Source: Ectopseudomonas composti
GTDB taxonomy: Bacteria > Pseudomonadota > Gammaproteobacteria > Pseudomonadales > Pseudomonadaceae
Length of the DNA stretch: 64,000 nucleotides
Reading direction: 5' to 3'
Assembly (NCBI RefSeq): GCF_900115475.1
Contig: NZ_FOWP01000003.1
Coordinates: 404,177 to 468,176 of the forward strand
In this document: piece by piece, positions 1-9,328 of the stretch
Layout: each line of letters begins with the position of its first letter
Numbering within the stretch: position 1 is the first letter of the stretch
Made by a program: the position numbers and the translations under genes
The notes under the pieces: generated by a model
The model's input: only the letters and a program-made list of their open reading frames with translations
The model's database searches: none
Told to the model about the DNA's origin: nothing

Positions 1-362
1 GCGATCAGCGCCACGCTTGCAGAATTGATCTGCTGGTTGGCGATGCCAGCGGCCTGGTTGATGCCGACAATGCCACTGCCGTTGCTGAAAGAATCGCCGG
101 TGATGGAGGCTTGGGTATCAAGTGGCAATGTGCGCTGGAGGAGGTTTTCCTGCCGCTGCACCACGGTGTTCGTTGCCACGCCATCCACCCCCACAGCAAG
201 GGTGCGAGTGTTTACCTGCTGCTGCAGATGGCCCGCAGCCTGGTTGACAGCCAGATTGCCCTGGTAAGCCTGGCCACTGGCGTCGATGCTGGCGCTCATG
301 CTGTCGGCCTCCGCCGACAGGCTGAGCAGCAGCACAATGGAAAACAGCCAATGCTCGCGCAT
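1..362 (-). CDS. Secreted adhesin-like protein (C-terminus beyond window)
   Basis: The reading frame starts with ATG at 362 and stays open to base 1, so the C-terminus is missing. The first 20 or so residues form a signal peptide (basic start, Leu/Val core, Ala-rich end near SAEA). The mature part is rich in Ala, Asn, Gln, Ser and Val, with repeated short motifs such as NQAAG that recur about 80 residues apart. That composition is reminiscent of curlin-like or other surface fibre and adhesin proteins, but I do not recognise the family. The start lies one base after the stop of the upstream gene, whose end carries a GGAGG ribosome site, so the two are co-transcribed. The role at the cell surface is an inference from composition only. 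Confidence 0.6.
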   Translation of the reverse strand, partial: MREHWLFSIVLLLSLSAEADSMSASIDASGQAYQGNLAVNQAAGHLQQQVNTRTLAVGVDGVATNTVVQRQENLLQRTLPLDTQASITGDSFSNGSGIVGINQAAGIANQQINSASVALI

Positions 363-363
363 G

Positions 364-771
364 TCAGCGCCCTCCTATGCTCTGCAAAGGGCGCAAACCT
401 TGCTGCACGCTGCGATTGACCTGATCGGCAATGCCGTTGCTGCGTGCACCTCCCGCGTGGCCCGAACCAAGAACGGGAATACCTTGGTGAGTAGCGGTAG
501 GAATTGGTGTGCCGAGACTTCCCTGGAGCAATCGCTGCGGAAGTGCCAGACCGCTGGAAACGCCGGCAAAGTCGCTGTCACCGAGCTCGCCAGTGACCCC
601 TGTGGCGATGCTGCCGGGATTGACCACGCGCGGATGTGGATCCGGGACTATTGGATTGACCGTTGCCACGCGCGTCTGCACGTCGCGGCTGATGATCACG
701 TCGCCATCACCCGCCTGGGCTACGCCCACCAGCATGGTTACCAAGACCAATATGCAGCAATCCCGCTTCAT
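364..771 (-). CDS. Small secreted protein of unknown function
   Basis: A 135-residue protein. I place the start at the ATG at 771, which gives a GAGAGG ribosome site nine bases upstream and begins with a clear signal peptide (MKRDCC followed by a hydrophobic core, ending VGVAQA). The mature chain is Gly/Val/Pro-rich with no recognised domain; it contains one short segment, DVIISRDVQTRVATVNPIVP, that looks beta-prone. It is directly upstream of the adhesin-like gene with a one-base gap, so the pair probably acts together outside the cytoplasm, for instance as a fibre subunit and partner. This functional link is inferred from operon structure only. Confidence 0.55.
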   Translation of the reverse strand: MKRDCCILVLVTMLVGVAQAGDGDVIISRDVQTRVATVNPIVPDPHPRVVNPGSIATGVTGELGDSDFAGVSSGLALPQRLLQGSLGTPIPTATHQGIPVLGSGHAGGARSNGIADQVNRSVQQGLRPLQSIGGR

Positions 772-1136
772 GCTCGGCATCCTCTCAAGGGTGTCGCTCA
801 ATGAGCACACCACTCTCGAAGACAAAGCATGGCTTGGGCCAATATTTACTTATGCTTTTAGAACAATCACTTACAGAAATGTCTTAACTCAGACGAGAGC
901 GTTTTGTTAAGCAGCTGAGACAGCCCAGACCGCACAGAACGTCCGATAAAAGCGTCGCGACCGCTCAAGCCCGAGGGTTTCTGTGGGAAAAGTGGGAGTG
1001 TTAAGCGCCTGATTCAGATTGAGCCGGTGCAACGCCATCCGTTGCTCCAGCGAGTCAACCAGGAAGATAAATAAACTCTGCTGTCATTCGTTACTGGCGC
1101 ATAAACCGCTAATTCGCGAACTGGCAATACACCTGG
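772..1136. other. Intergenic region, no gene seen
   Basis: About 365 bases between the secreted-protein operon and the diguanylate cyclase gene, both on the minus strand. I see no convincing ORF and no RNA gene. It should hold the promoter of the secreted-protein operon (near 772-900, which is relatively AT-rich) and the 3' end of the cyclase transcript. No clear rho-independent terminator stands out. Confidence 0.5.
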
Positions 1137-2984
1137 CTAGCCAACCTCAACGCGATTACGCCCCAGCGCCTTGGCGCGATAAAGCGCTGCATCAGCTCGC
1201 TGCAACAACGTCTGCAGGGGAAGTTCTGCCTCGGCCTGCATGGCTGTTACACCTACGCTGATGCTGACGTGGCCTAAGGGCGAACGAACATGAGGCAAGG
1301 CCAGCGCCGCCACTGACTGCACCAGCTTCTCCGCCATGCCCTGCGCACTGGCCAGACTGGTAGCCGGTGCCAGGAAAACGAACTCTTCGCCGCCATAGCG
1401 CGCCACCAGATCGCTGGAACGGCTGATGGTCGTGGCCAGCGCAAGCGCAACCTGTTGCAGACAACTGTCACCTGCGAGGTGTCCGTAATGGTCGTTGTAA
1501 GCCTTGAACCAATCGACATCCACCACCGCCAGGGCCAACGGCTCGCCCATTCGCTGGGCGCGTTTCCACTCCTTGGCCAATACCTCGTCGAAATGACGAC
1601 GGTTGGCGATGCTGGTCAAGGCATCGGTGAGGCTCAGGGTTTCCAATCGGCTGTTGAGCACCTGTAGCGCTTCGGTCCGTTCAGCTACACGCGCCTCCAG
1701 CTCACGCTCGGAGCGTTGCAGGCTTTGCACCAGTTGCTCCTGCGTCTGCAACAACCTGGCCTGCGCCTGGAGCTTTTCCTGGCGCATGACGTTGATACGG
1801 TCAGCCAGGGCGAAGGCCAGCAACAGCATCTCCAGCGACGAGCCGATCTGCAGACCGTCCACGGTAAAGGCGTTGGTCGGCAATATGCCCATGGCGCGCA
1901 AGCTGGTGGTGGCCCCGCCGAGAATCAGCAGGCCGAAGGCTGCGAGAAAGAAGTAGGCACTGCGTTGACGCTTCAAGGCGCAGGCCAAAGCCACCCCCAT
2001 CATCACGAAGGCCGTGAGCAGATTGACCACGACGGCCACACGTGAAACCTGCGGTAAGGCAACGGCATAGAGCAGAGGGGAAGCCAGGTACAACGCCACC
2101 AGCGCCAGCAACCAGCGGTCGACCCGCGGCAGCAGACGGGCTGTCTGCAGCATGCTGCGCATGAATAACAGCATGCCGCTCAGCGCCAGTGATGCCCCCG
2201 AGTAATAGGCCACGTTGGAGTTGAGTGGCAGGCCGAACAGCGTCCAGTCCGGTGCCATGCCGTTCTTGATGGTCAAGGCGCAGACGGCGCACAGTACGAA
2301 GGTCACGTAGAGCAAGTAGATGCGTTCTCGCAGGGCGATGAACAGCATCAGGTTGAACAAGATCATCGCGACGGCAATGCCCATATAGCCGGATCGCGCC
2401 ATGTAGTCCTCGCGCTCGTAGGCCTGAAAACCTTCGACGGACCAAAGCTGCAGCGGCACCAGAAGGCCAATGCTCGACTCGACCCTCAGGTAGACCGCCT
2501 GCTGCGAGTGCGCCGCAAGGTACAGCGGGAAGACGAAGTTGCGGTTGTCATAGGCCTTGCTGGTTTGCGGTCGATCCGCCCCGGTGCGCCAGGCGCGATA
2601 GCCGCCCTGCTCGTCCGGCAGGTAGGCATCGACATGGGAGATGCGCGGGTTGTCCAACACCAGCAAACGGTTCAGCGCCTGGTCGCTGGAATTGCCAATA
2701 TCCAGGCGAAACCAGTAAGCCGAACGCGTGAACCCCAGGGCGAAGGACGCGCTAGCGGCCTGCTCGACGCGAAATCGCCCAGCGACCTCGGCAGAGCGGA
2801 CATCCACCAGCGTCAGCGCGCGCGAGGGATCTTCCAGCAACCCGACATGGGTGGTCAGGATCAACGGCTCCTGATCCATCGCCGTAGCATCGAGCTGGCG
2901 AACACCCGCCCAGGCCGACGAAGCGAATATCGACAGGCTGAGCAGTATCCAGAGGGCGAACCGAAAACGCTGATGGGTGTTCAT
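1137..2984 (-). CDS. Membrane diguanylate cyclase, 7TM-DISM sensor plus GGDEF
   Basis: Makes cyclic di-GMP from two GTP. A signal peptide (residues 1-26 after the ATG at 2984) is followed by a periplasmic 7TMR-DISM extracellular domain (about 30-165), seven membrane spans (about 180-380), a coiled coil (about 390-440) and a C-terminal GGDEF domain. The active-site motif reads GGEEF (about residues 527-531) and the product-inhibition I-site RSSD sits five residues before it, so the enzyme is predicted active and feedback-inhibited. A GTG at 3032 would extend the N-terminus by 16 residues, but the ATG start gives a proper signal peptide. It is transcribed towards the adhesin-like operon, a plausible biofilm context. 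Family assignment is firm; the signal sensed is unknown. Confidence 0.92.
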   Translation of the reverse strand: MNTHQRFRFALWILLSLSIFASSAWAGVRQLDATAMDQEPLILTTHVGLLEDPSRALTLVDVRSAEVAGRFRVEQAASASFALGFTRSAYWFRLDIGNSSDQALNRLLVLDNPRISHVDAYLPDEQGGYRAWRTGADRPQTSKAYDNRNFVFPLYLAAHSQQAVYLRVESSIGLLVPLQLWSVEGFQAYEREDYMARSGYMGIAVAMILFNLMLFIALRERIYLLYVTFVLCAVCALTIKNGMAPDWTLFGLPLNSNVAYYSGASLALSGMLLFMRSMLQTARLLPRVDRWLLALVALYLASPLLYAVALPQVSRVAVVVNLLTAFVMMGVALACALKRQRSAYFFLAAFGLLILGGATTSLRAMGILPTNAFTVDGLQIGSSLEMLLLAFALADRINVMRQEKLQAQARLLQTQEQLVQSLQRSERELEARVAERTEALQVLNSRLETLSLTDALTSIANRRHFDEVLAKEWKRAQRMGEPLALAVVDVDWFKAYNDHYGHLAGDSCLQQVALALATTISRSSDLVARYGGEEFVFLAPATSLASAQGMAEKLVQSVAALALPHVRSPLGHVSISVGVTAMQAEAELPLQTLLQRADAALYRAKALGRNRVEVG

Positions 2985-3084
2985 GCGGGATATCGACTGG
3001 CGTTCGAATGACACCAGCTCGCGAGTGATCACAGGAAGGCGAGTCTACAAGACAACTCAGGGCGCTGCCAAAGTGCCATGACGA

Positions 3085-3507
3085 TCAGAGCAGCGCCTTA
3101 CCGATCATTGCTGCCAATACCAGCAGGCAAGCCAATCCCACCCCGTAGGCCAGGCTCCGCCAGGGTTGCCAGCCGCCCAGGTACGTCAGCGTATGGATTG
3201 CACGGGCGACGGTGAATGCGCAGAACAGCAAACCCGTCACGTCGTCCGGCGTCTGCAGCGCAATGGCAAGAGCGCCGAGCACGAAGAACAGCGGAATATT
3301 CTCCAGGTCGTTGGCCCAGGCACGGGCAGCACGCCGTACCTGGGGTAAATCCTGCGCCATCACGGCGCGGCCAACGAAGGCTGCATCCTCGACATTGGCG
3401 AAGGCTCGATACCTGAGCCGGAAGTAGCCCTGGTAACAGGAGATCACCAGCATCTTCAGAAACAGCGCCAGCACGCATAGACCGTACAACTGCAAAAGAC
3501 CGTTCAC
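3085..3507 (-). CDS. MAPEG family membrane protein
   Basis: A 140-residue protein with four predicted membrane spans and the layout of the MAPEG family (membrane-associated, eicosanoid and glutathione metabolism), whose bacterial members are mostly uncharacterised. Polar residues between the first two spans (RLRYRAFANVEDA, then AWANDLENIP) match the family's conserved E/N-containing region. The start is a GTG at 3507 that overlaps the stop of the upstream DUF2834 gene as GTGA, so translation is probably coupled. The pair is divergent from the XRE regulator at 3939 and probably under its control through the palindrome at 3886-3904. Confidence 0.8.
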   Translation of the reverse strand: MNGLLQLYGLCVLALFLKMLVISCYQGYFRLRYRAFANVEDAAFVGRAVMAQDLPQVRRAARAWANDLENIPLFFVLGALAIALQTPDDVTGLLFCAFTVARAIHTLTYLGGWQPWRSLAYGVGLACLLVLAAMIGKALL

Positions 3508-3830
3508 CGCCGCAGCTCCAGCGGGCGCGTGCGCAAGAAGCCCTCGACCACGATGTAGGTCAGCGGCCCGATGGAGGCGAAGACCACGGTCAGTGTCAGG
3601 TACGGCAGGATCGAAAACAGCGAGCGGCCCTTAGCCCGTGCGTCCCGGTACATCCAGAGTGCGGCCAGCGATGCCAGCAGATAGAGATCGATGACCACCT
3701 GAGCGGTGTCGGGCCGCGACAGCAGCTCCAGGCCGAAAGCGAGCAGAGACTGCTCGGCCATCGCCATGCTCCAGGCGGTATAGAGCGAGAACGCCAGCAA
3801 GGCGACGAGTGCGAGGTAAGGTCTGCTCAT
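3504..3830 (-). CDS. DUF2834 small membrane protein
   Basis: A 108-residue protein with three predicted membrane spans and the layout of DUF2834 proteins, including a TAW near the end of span one and a conserved G-P-L region in the last span. The function of the family is unknown. A GGAG site six bases before the ATG supports the start. It overlaps the MAPEG gene by four bases and is the first gene of that two-gene operon. The promoter must lie in the 108 bases shared with the divergent XRE regulator. Confidence 0.75.
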   Translation of the reverse strand: MSRPYLALVALLAFSLYTAWSMAMAEQSLLAFGLELLSRPDTAQVVIDLYLLASLAALWMYRDARAKGRSLFSILPYLTLTVVFASIGPLTYIVVEGFLRTRPLELRR

Positions 3831-3885
3831 GGGCGGCTCCTGATCGATGATGCGAGCAACTTAGTGATAGGCCCGCCCTACGTTC

Positions 3886-3904
3886 TATGACCTGTCAGGT
3901 CATA
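3886..3904. promoter_or_regulatory. Perfect 19-bp palindrome between divergent genes
   Basis: The sequence is TATGACCTG, a central T, then CAGGTCATA: a perfect nine-base dyad. It lies 56 bases before the DUF2834 start and 35 bases before the XRE regulator start, exactly where an autoregulatory operator for the XRE protein would sit. Binding by that protein is an inference from position and symmetry. Confidence 0.75.
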
Positions 3905-3938
3905 GACGTCGCCTCACCCGAACTGCCAGACTCTGCGC

Positions 3939-4754
3939 ATGAATGCCTATCTGCCGCCTCGCACGCTCCCTGCCACGTCCGCAGGTCTACAACTGCGCAT
4001 GCTCCGTCGCCAGGCAGGCCTCAGCCAGCTCGACCTGGCCCTGATCACCGGCATGTCCCAGCGCCATATCAGTTGCATCGAAACCGGTCGCGCCAGGCCG
4101 AGCCCTGCCACCCTGCACGCCCTGCTGATGGCACTGGAAGCCCCGTTGGAACAGTGCAACAACCTGTTCCTGGCCGCCGGCTATGCGCCGCGCTACGGTT
4201 CCTTGCCGCTCACTTCGCCATCTCTGGAGGCCATCCGTGGAGCCATCGGCCATGTGCTGCAGGCCAACAACCCCGCCCCGGCGATCGTCCTCGGCAGTCA
4301 ATGGCAGGTCATGGCTGCCAACGCCAGTACGGCCGCACTGTTCGCCCTGCTGGGGTTGCCAGCGAATGCCGCCGATGAACTCAACCTGCTGGTGACACTG
4401 TTGCAGCCAGGTGGCCTGGGCGATCATCTGCTCAATGCCGACGAAATCCGCTCGGTCGCCTGGCAACGCGCCTCTCGTGAAGCCCTGGAGAATCCTGAGC
4501 TGGCCACTTTGCTGGCAGGCTTGCCGATGCCATCCGGGCCGGCGTCGCTGGCCAACGACGCTCCCCCGCTGGTGATGACCCACATCGACTCACCCGAGGG
4601 GCAACTGAGCTTTCTCTCCACCTTCACCACCTTTGGCATGCCGCTGGACATCACGGTGGCCTCGTTGCGTATCGAGCACCTGATCCCGGCAGACCCGCAC
4701 ACCTGGCAGGTCATGACCCAGGCCTACGAAAACAGCATCAGGCCCTCGACATGA
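3939..4754 (+). CDS. XRE-family regulator with MmyB-like ligand domain
   Basis: A 271-residue DNA-binding protein. Residues about 13-75 form an HTH_3/XRE domain (LRMLRRQAGLSQLDLALITG, then HISCIETGRARPS), and the remainder matches the MmyB-like ligand-binding domain found in many regulators of short metabolic operons. Family members commonly sit divergent to the gene or genes they control, and here the DUF2834-MAPEG pair lies opposite, with a perfect palindrome between. The ATG at 3939 has no strong ribosome site. The ligand is unknown; control of the neighbouring pair and of itself is inferred. Confidence 0.85.
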   Translation: MNAYLPPRTLPATSAGLQLRMLRRQAGLSQLDLALITGMSQRHISCIETGRARPSPATLHALLMALEAPLEQCNNLFLAAGYAPRYGSLPLTSPSLEAIRGAIGHVLQANNPAPAIVLGSQWQVMAANASTAALFALLGLPANAADELNLLVTLLQPGGLGDHLLNADEIRSVAWQRASREALENPELATLLAGLPMPSGPASLANDAPPLVMTHIDSPEGQLSFLSTFTTFGMPLDITVASLRIEHLIPADPHTWQVMTQAYENSIRPST

Positions 4755-4883
4755 CCCAGCAAATCCAGGATGCCCTGGACCTCCTGAGTCGCCACGTTGG
4801 TAATGCCCGGAGACAGATCGAAGTACTACGCACGGCTTCCAACGCCCGATAGACTGCCCCTTGGAACTGCCAGGGAGATGCCA

Positions 4884-5237
4884 ATGACAACCGATCAGAT
4901 CGCCGCCTTCTGCCTCGCCCTGCCGGGTGCTCGCGAAGACCTCAAATGGGGCAGTAACCAGGTGTTTTCCGTGGCGGGCAACAAGATGTTCGCCATCCTC
5001 CACTTCATTGGCGAGGACCTGGCCTTCAAGGTCGATAGCGACCTGTTTCTCGGCTATGTCGATCGGCCGGGCATCCGCCCTGCGCCTTATCTGGCCCGCG
5101 CTCACTGGGTCAGCATGAGCGCCCAGCGCTTGCCATTGGGCGACGATGAACTGCGCCAGTTACTCACGCGCTCGCATCAACTGGTGGTGCGCAAGCTGCC
5201 CAAACGCCTGCAACCCGGCTTGCTACTGGACGAATAA
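4884..5237 (+). CDS. MmcQ/YjbR family protein
   Basis: A 117-residue protein with the MmcQ/YjbR fold (a CyaY-like alpha/beta fold that may bind DNA). Typical features are an early LALPGAREDLKWGSNQVF segment, the NKMFAIL strand and the FKVD strand. The ATG at 4884 follows AGGGAG by six bases and is preferred to upstream starts. Its 3' end overlaps the convergent cold-shock-domain gene by 15 bases. The cellular role of the family is not settled. Confidence 0.85.
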   Translation: MTTDQIAAFCLALPGAREDLKWGSNQVFSVAGNKMFAILHFIGEDLAFKVDSDLFLGYVDRPGIRPAPYLARAHWVSMSAQRLPLGDDELRQLLTRSHQLVVRKLPKRLQPGLLLDE

Positions 5238-5945
5238 GGGGATGTGACGGGCGATGTAGGCGCCATCGAGCAACAGCAGATCGATCCAGAGCAGTTGATG
5301 AGCGACAACGATCAGCCAGAAAACGGCTTGATAGGACACTTTGCGCGTCTTGTGCCGGAAGGTCTGCTGCGCGATCAAAGCCCCCGGCCAACCACCGGCC
5401 AGCTCGACCAGGTGCAGGGTGTTTTCTGCCGTGCGCCGGCTACCGCTCTGAGCACTGCGTTTATCCAGCCAGTACTGCAGAAAACTCAGCACGCTGGCCA
5501 GCAGATAAAGCGGCAATACCCACCAGAGCCCCTTGCCGAACAGTTTCACGGCGCCAAGCGACGGCAGGACACAGAGCAAAGCAAGCATCAAGGCCTTGCT
5601 AGAGAAGTGCTGGATGGAGCCCTGCGTCGCTGGCCGATGCGTGAGTTTGGCGGCAGGCTTTCGCGCTACGGGTGCAGCCTTGCCAGGCGTTTTCGGTTTA
5701 CGCCGGATCGCCTGACGGTCAAGGCTCAGCTCGCCAGCCAGGCGCAAATGCTCGGCACGCGGCCGACCGCGCGGGTCACGCCCCTCGATGAACAGCACCT
5801 CGTCGTCCGGCTGCGGGCGACGGTCACCTCGCATTACCGAGATATGCGCGAAGACCTCGGTACCTCCGTCCTGCGGCAGGATGAAGCCAAAGCCCTTGGC
5901 ATCGTCCCAGCTTTTCAGGCGCCCCTTGCGCTCGTTGCCGATCAC
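5223..5945 (-). CDS. Cold-shock domain fused to DUF1294 membrane domain
   Basis: About 240 residues. The N-terminal 70 residues are a cold-shock-like OB fold with an RNP-type motif (KGFGFI); a basic Lys/Arg/Pro linker follows, and residues about 140-235 form the DUF1294 membrane domain with several spans. The start is a GTG at 5945 overlapping the stop of uppP as GTGA, so it is translationally coupled to uppP; the longer open frame upstream is only the antisense-frame shadow of uppP. The architecture suggests a membrane-anchored nucleic-acid-binding protein, but no function is known. Its last 15 bases overlap the convergent YjbR-like gene. Confidence 0.82.
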   Translation of the reverse strand: MIGNERKGRLKSWDDAKGFGFILPQDGGTEVFAHISVMRGDRRPQPDDEVLFIEGRDPRGRPRAEHLRLAGELSLDRQAIRRKPKTPGKAAPVARKPAAKLTHRPATQGSIQHFSSKALMLALLCVLPSLGAVKLFGKGLWWVLPLYLLASVLSFLQYWLDKRSAQSGSRRTAENTLHLVELAGGWPGALIAQQTFRHKTRKVSYQAVFWLIVVAHQLLWIDLLLLDGAYIARHIPLFVQ

Positions 5946-6772
5946 GGTTGCGCTGTGCTCCAGTCGATCAAGTGCAACTGCCAGGTGGCGAGAATCACCA
6001 GGCCGAAGGCGATGCGGTACCAGGCGAACACAGCGTAACTGTGGCTGGTGATGAACTTGAGCAAGGCACGCACGGTGATCATCGCCACGATGAAGGTGCT
6101 GACGAAGCCGATGGCGAAGATTGGCAAGTCGCTCATCTGCAGGATGTCGCGGTACTTGAACAGCGAATAGACCGTGGCCGCGACCATGGTCGGCATGGCC
6201 AGGAAGAAGGAGAACTCGGTGGCAGCCTTGCGCGACAGGCCGAATACCAGGCCGCCGATAATGGTGGCGCCTGAACGCGATGTGCCCGGAATCAGCGCCA
6301 GGCATTGAGCGAAACCGACCTTGAGCGCCAGCTTCCAGGTCATGTCGTCGACCGACTCGGCCTTGATCGCGTGTTCGCGCTTCTCCGCCCAGAGCATGAT
6401 GACGCCGCCGATGATCAGCGCCATCGCCACGGTGATCGGATTGAACAGCCAGTGCTCGATCAGGTCGGCGAAGGCCAGACCGAAAATCACTGCCGGGATG
6501 AACGCCAGCAGCAGATTGAAGGTGAAACGCTGGGCTTTCGGGTCATTGGGCAAGCCCACGACCACGCCGAGCACTTTCGCTCGGAACTCCCAAATGACCG
6601 CCAGAATGGCGCCGAGTTGGATAATGATCTTGAACGCTGTAGCGGTTTCGCCATTGAAGCCCAGCAAGTCACCGACCACGATAAGGTGCCCGGTGCTGGA
6701 AATGGGCAGGAACTCGGTCAGGCCTTCCACTATGCCCAGAATCAGGGCCTGAAAGGCCATCCAGATATCCAT
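5942..6772 (-). CDS. uppP: Undecaprenyl-diphosphate phosphatase
   Basis: Removes a phosphate from undecaprenyl diphosphate to recycle the lipid carrier for peptidoglycan and other envelope polymers; gives bacitracin resistance when abundant. The 276-residue polytopic protein has both family signatures: [14 protein letters not shown] near residue 17 and PGTSRSGAT near residue 170. The ATG at 6772 with an upstream GGGGGA is the right start; a longer open frame to 6871 lacks support. It is the first gene of an operon with the cold-shock/DUF1294 gene and is divergent from the chemoreceptor gene. Confidence 0.95.
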   Translation of the reverse strand: MDIWMAFQALILGIVEGLTEFLPISSTGHLIVVGDLLGFNGETATAFKIIIQLGAILAVIWEFRAKVLGVVVGLPNDPKAQRFTFNLLLAFIPAVIFGLAFADLIEHWLFNPITVAMALIIGGVIMLWAEKREHAIKAESVDDMTWKLALKVGFAQCLALIPGTSRSGATIIGGLVFGLSRKAATEFSFFLAMPTMVAATVYSLFKYRDILQMSDLPIFAIGFVSTFIVAMITVRALLKFITSHSYAVFAWYRIAFGLVILATWQLHLIDWSTAQP

Positions 6773-6890
6773 CAAATCCCCCAAAGCGCGGCAACTACCT
6801 ACGCGTAAATTTAGAACGTGGAGCGTGGCCCCGGCCGTGGGACACAAGTCAGTCGCGGAGGTTCCTGGCAACGGTCTAACGCGGTGCTAT

Positions 6891-6917
6891 TCAGGTTCTT
6901 TGCCGGGCTGCCGAAAT
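6891..6917 (+). promoter_or_regulatory. Candidate FliA (sigma-28) promoter
   Basis: TCAGGTTC, eleven bases, then GCCGAAAT. This resembles the sigma-28 consensus (TAAAGTTT, N11, GCCGATAA), with the -10 element matching at six of eight positions and correct spacing. It lies about 105 bases before the chemoreceptor start, and chemoreceptors are a standard sigma-28 class. The -35 match is only moderate. Confidence 0.5.
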
Positions 6918-7021
6918 GCTATCAGACAACTAGAGTGAATAATGCCTTGATGTGACAGTATTGCCCTGTGCCCGTCGAGGCAGACCTGAAGCCGACAATT
7001 ACAACAATCAGGAATTCGTCC

Positions 7022-8656
7022 ATGAACAGCTTGCGTAGTCTTCCCATCAGCCGACGTCTTTGGCTGATTCTCGCGTTGGCCATCCTGACGCTGGTCTTGC
7101 AGGGCGCCTATATGCTGCGCCAGATCCACACCGACCTGTACAACGGCAAATCGGAAAAGACCGAGCATGTGGTACAGAGTGCCGCCGGCATTCTCAAGCA
7201 CTTCCACAGCCTGGAAAGTGCCGGCAGTCTGAGCCGCGAAGAAGCGCAAAAACAAGCCATGGAAGTGGTCCGCGGTCTGCGCTATGACGGCCAGGAGTAC
7301 TTCTGGATCAACGACATGACGCCCGTCATGCTCATGCACCCGATGAATGCCAAGCTCGAGGGCCAGAACCTTTCCGGCTTCAAGGACCCGGACGGCAAGG
7401 CGCTGTTCAACGAGATGGTCGCCATCACCCGCAGCCAGGGGGCCGGTCAGGTTGACTACCGCTGGCCGAAGCCCGGTGCCAGTGATCCGGTACCGAAAAT
7501 TTCCTATGTCGAGCTGTTCCAGCCCTGGGGCTGGATCATCGGCTCTGGTGTCTATGTCGATGACGTGCAGGCGGAGTTCCGCGCCCAGGCGATGAAAGCC
7601 ATGAGCATCGGCCTGCTGATCGCCGTGTTGCTGGCGGCGCTGGTGGTGCTGATTACCCGCAGCATCGTGCAACCACTGCAGGCGGCAGTGGACGCCATGG
7701 CCAACATTTCCAGCGGCGAAGGCGACCTGACCCGCAATCTCGACACCCATGGTCGTGACGAACTCACCGCGCTGGCCACCTATTTCAATGCCTTTACCGA
7801 GAAGCTGCGCCACGTGATTCGGCAGATGCTCGACTCGGCAGGCTCGCTGGATCAGGCCGCACGTTCGCTGGGCGACATCTCCAGCGAGGCGCAGCGCCAT
7901 AGTCAGCAACAGGCGCAGCAGATGGAGCTGGTGGCGACCGCCGTGAACGAAGTGACCTACGGCGTGCAGGACGTGGCGAAGAACGCCGAACACGCCTCCA
8001 GCGAGATGCACACTGCCGAGGATCAGGCCAGCCAGGGCCAGCAGAACATCGAAGCGAGCCTGCGCCAGATCGGCCAGCTTTCGGGCACCATCGACAAGGC
8101 GGTCGAAGTCATTCAGTCGCTGGCCAGCGAAAGCACGCAGATCGGCAGCGTGCTGGAGGTGATTCGCTCGATTGCCGAGCAAACCAACCTGCTCGCCCTC
8201 AACGCCGCCATCGAGGCTGCCCGCGCCGGCGAACAGGGCCGTGGCTTCGCCGTGGTCGCCGACGAAGTCCGACTGCTGGCGCAACGGACGCAAACCTCAA
8301 CCGCCGAGATTCAGGGCATGATCGAGCGCCTGCAAGGCAACTCCGAGGCAGCGGTCAAGGTGATCAACGAAAGCAGTCGGGCCTCTCAACTGACCGTGGA
8401 GCAAGCCAGCCAGGCCGGCGAAAGCCTCGCCCAGATCGCCCAGTCGCTGCGCAACCTCACCGGGCTCAATGCCTCGATCGCCAGCGCCACCCTGCAACAG
8501 TCCCACGTGGTGGAAGACATCAACCAGAACGTCACACAAACGGCCGCACTGGCCCACAACACCGCCGAGTCCGCCGAGCAGTCGAGCGCGGCCAGTCAGC
8601 ACCTCAAGCAACTGGCCGACCAACTCAATCGTCTGCTTGGGCAGTTCCGCGTATGA
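7022..8656 (+). CDS. Methyl-accepting chemotaxis protein, single-Cache sensor
   Basis: A transmembrane chemoreceptor of 544 residues. Order: membrane span (about 10-32), periplasmic single Cache domain (about 35-190, with the [14 protein letters not shown] and [11 protein letters not shown] signatures of sCache_2), second span (about 195-217), HAMP (about 218-270), and a cytoplasmic signalling domain with the conserved hairpin tip [19 protein letters not shown]. Such sCache_2 receptors often sense small carboxylates; the ligand here is unknown. I chose the ATG at 7022 over a GTG at 6968 because it begins directly before the first span. The next gene follows by seven bases. Confidence 0.95.
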   Translation: MNSLRSLPISRRLWLILALAILTLVLQGAYMLRQIHTDLYNGKSEKTEHVVQSAAGILKHFHSLESAGSLSREEAQKQAMEVVRGLRYDGQEYFWINDMTPVMLMHPMNAKLEGQNLSGFKDPDGKALFNEMVAITRSQGAGQVDYRWPKPGASDPVPKISYVELFQPWGWIIGSGVYVDDVQAEFRAQAMKAMSIGLLIAVLLAALVVLITRSIVQPLQAAVDAMANISSGEGDLTRNLDTHGRDELTALATYFNAFTEKLRHVIRQMLDSAGSLDQAARSLGDISSEAQRHSQQQAQQMELVATAVNEVTYGVQDVAKNAEHASSEMHTAEDQASQGQQNIEASLRQIGQLSGTIDKAVEVIQSLASESTQIGSVLEVIRSIAEQTNLLALNAAIEAARAGEQGRGFAVVADEVRLLAQRTQTSTAEIQGMIERLQGNSEAAVKVINESSRASQLTVEQASQAGESLAQIAQSLRNLTGLNASIASATLQQSHVVEDINQNVTQTAALAHNTAESAEQSSAASQHLKQLADQLNRLLGQFRV

Positions 8657-8663
8657 GACAAGC

Positions 8664-9278
8664 ATGAGCAGCATGCAGCATCAGGAAGTCGATTTCAGTC
8701 GACCACAGAACCAGGACCTGATCTGGGACCTGGACAGCATGGCCCGTCGCGAGCTGGCCGAGCGCTTCATCAAGCTGTTCGAGAACCGCCTGTGCGTCTA
8801 TTCCGAATCGGTGGGGCAGCTGTACACCAACTACAGCCTGCATTTCCCCACCGATCTCGGTCGCAAGATGGTGGTACTGCCCAACCCCTACGCCTTTCAC
8901 GACACCCTGCATGGCATCGATAGCCAGGCCATTCGCAAGACGGGCCTGTGCGTCTTGCCAGGCCGGGTTCTGGGCAAACCAGGCTTGCTACTCAGCACGC
9001 AGATCAAGGATGGTGGACCGGCGCCCAAGACCATGCCGTTCAAGCCCGCGCTGGCGCAGATCATCAGCAACCAGAAGAAGATCGGCGATCTGTTCCTGCC
9101 GGTGCTAATGAAGGGTGATCTGCGCGAGTTCGACCAGCAAATGCCCTATATCCACCTGCATCGCCTACAACTGGCGCGCCTTGAACGACTGTCGAGCTTC
9201 GAGCGCGACGACATTCAGCAGACCATCACCCGCAAACTGCTGATGCTCTATCGACAAGCCGACAGCCTGGTGTGCTGA
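8664..9278 (+). CDS. Conserved hypothetical protein downstream of chemoreceptor
   Basis: A 204-residue soluble protein with no signal peptide, no membrane span and no domain I recognise. It is acidic at the N-terminus (SRPQNQDLIWDLDSMARRE) and ends with a helical segment rich in Arg and Leu. The ATG at 8664 lies seven bases after the chemoreceptor stop; a second ATG at 8673 is possible. Tight linkage suggests shared transcription with the receptor, but there is no direct evidence for a chemotaxis role. Confidence 0.7.
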   Translation: MSSMQHQEVDFSRPQNQDLIWDLDSMARRELAERFIKLFENRLCVYSESVGQLYTNYSLHFPTDLGRKMVVLPNPYAFHDTLHGIDSQAIRKTGLCVLPGRVLGKPGLLLSTQIKDGGPAPKTMPFKPALAQIISNQKKIGDLFLPVLMKGDLREFDQQMPYIHLHRLQLARLERLSSFERDDIQQTITRKLLMLYRQADSLVC

Positions 9279-9328
9279 GTCGGCGTCCCCAGTACAATCG
9301 CCACCCTTTCCTAGTTTGAGGACGCCGG

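Noticed and set aside
1..771. Assignment of the left-edge genes to the Fap amyloid operon
   Set aside because: Composition is similar in spirit, but the visible sequences do not match FapB or FapC repeats as I know them, and no other fap gene is in view.
6887..8293. A 468-codon minus-strand frame opposite the first chemoreceptor, and similar long frames at 12304-13914, 38192-40156 and 46840-48279
   Set aside because: Each mirrors a clearly coding gene in the other strand and has the residue bias of codon-reversed high-GC sequence; none has a ribosome site or a domain.
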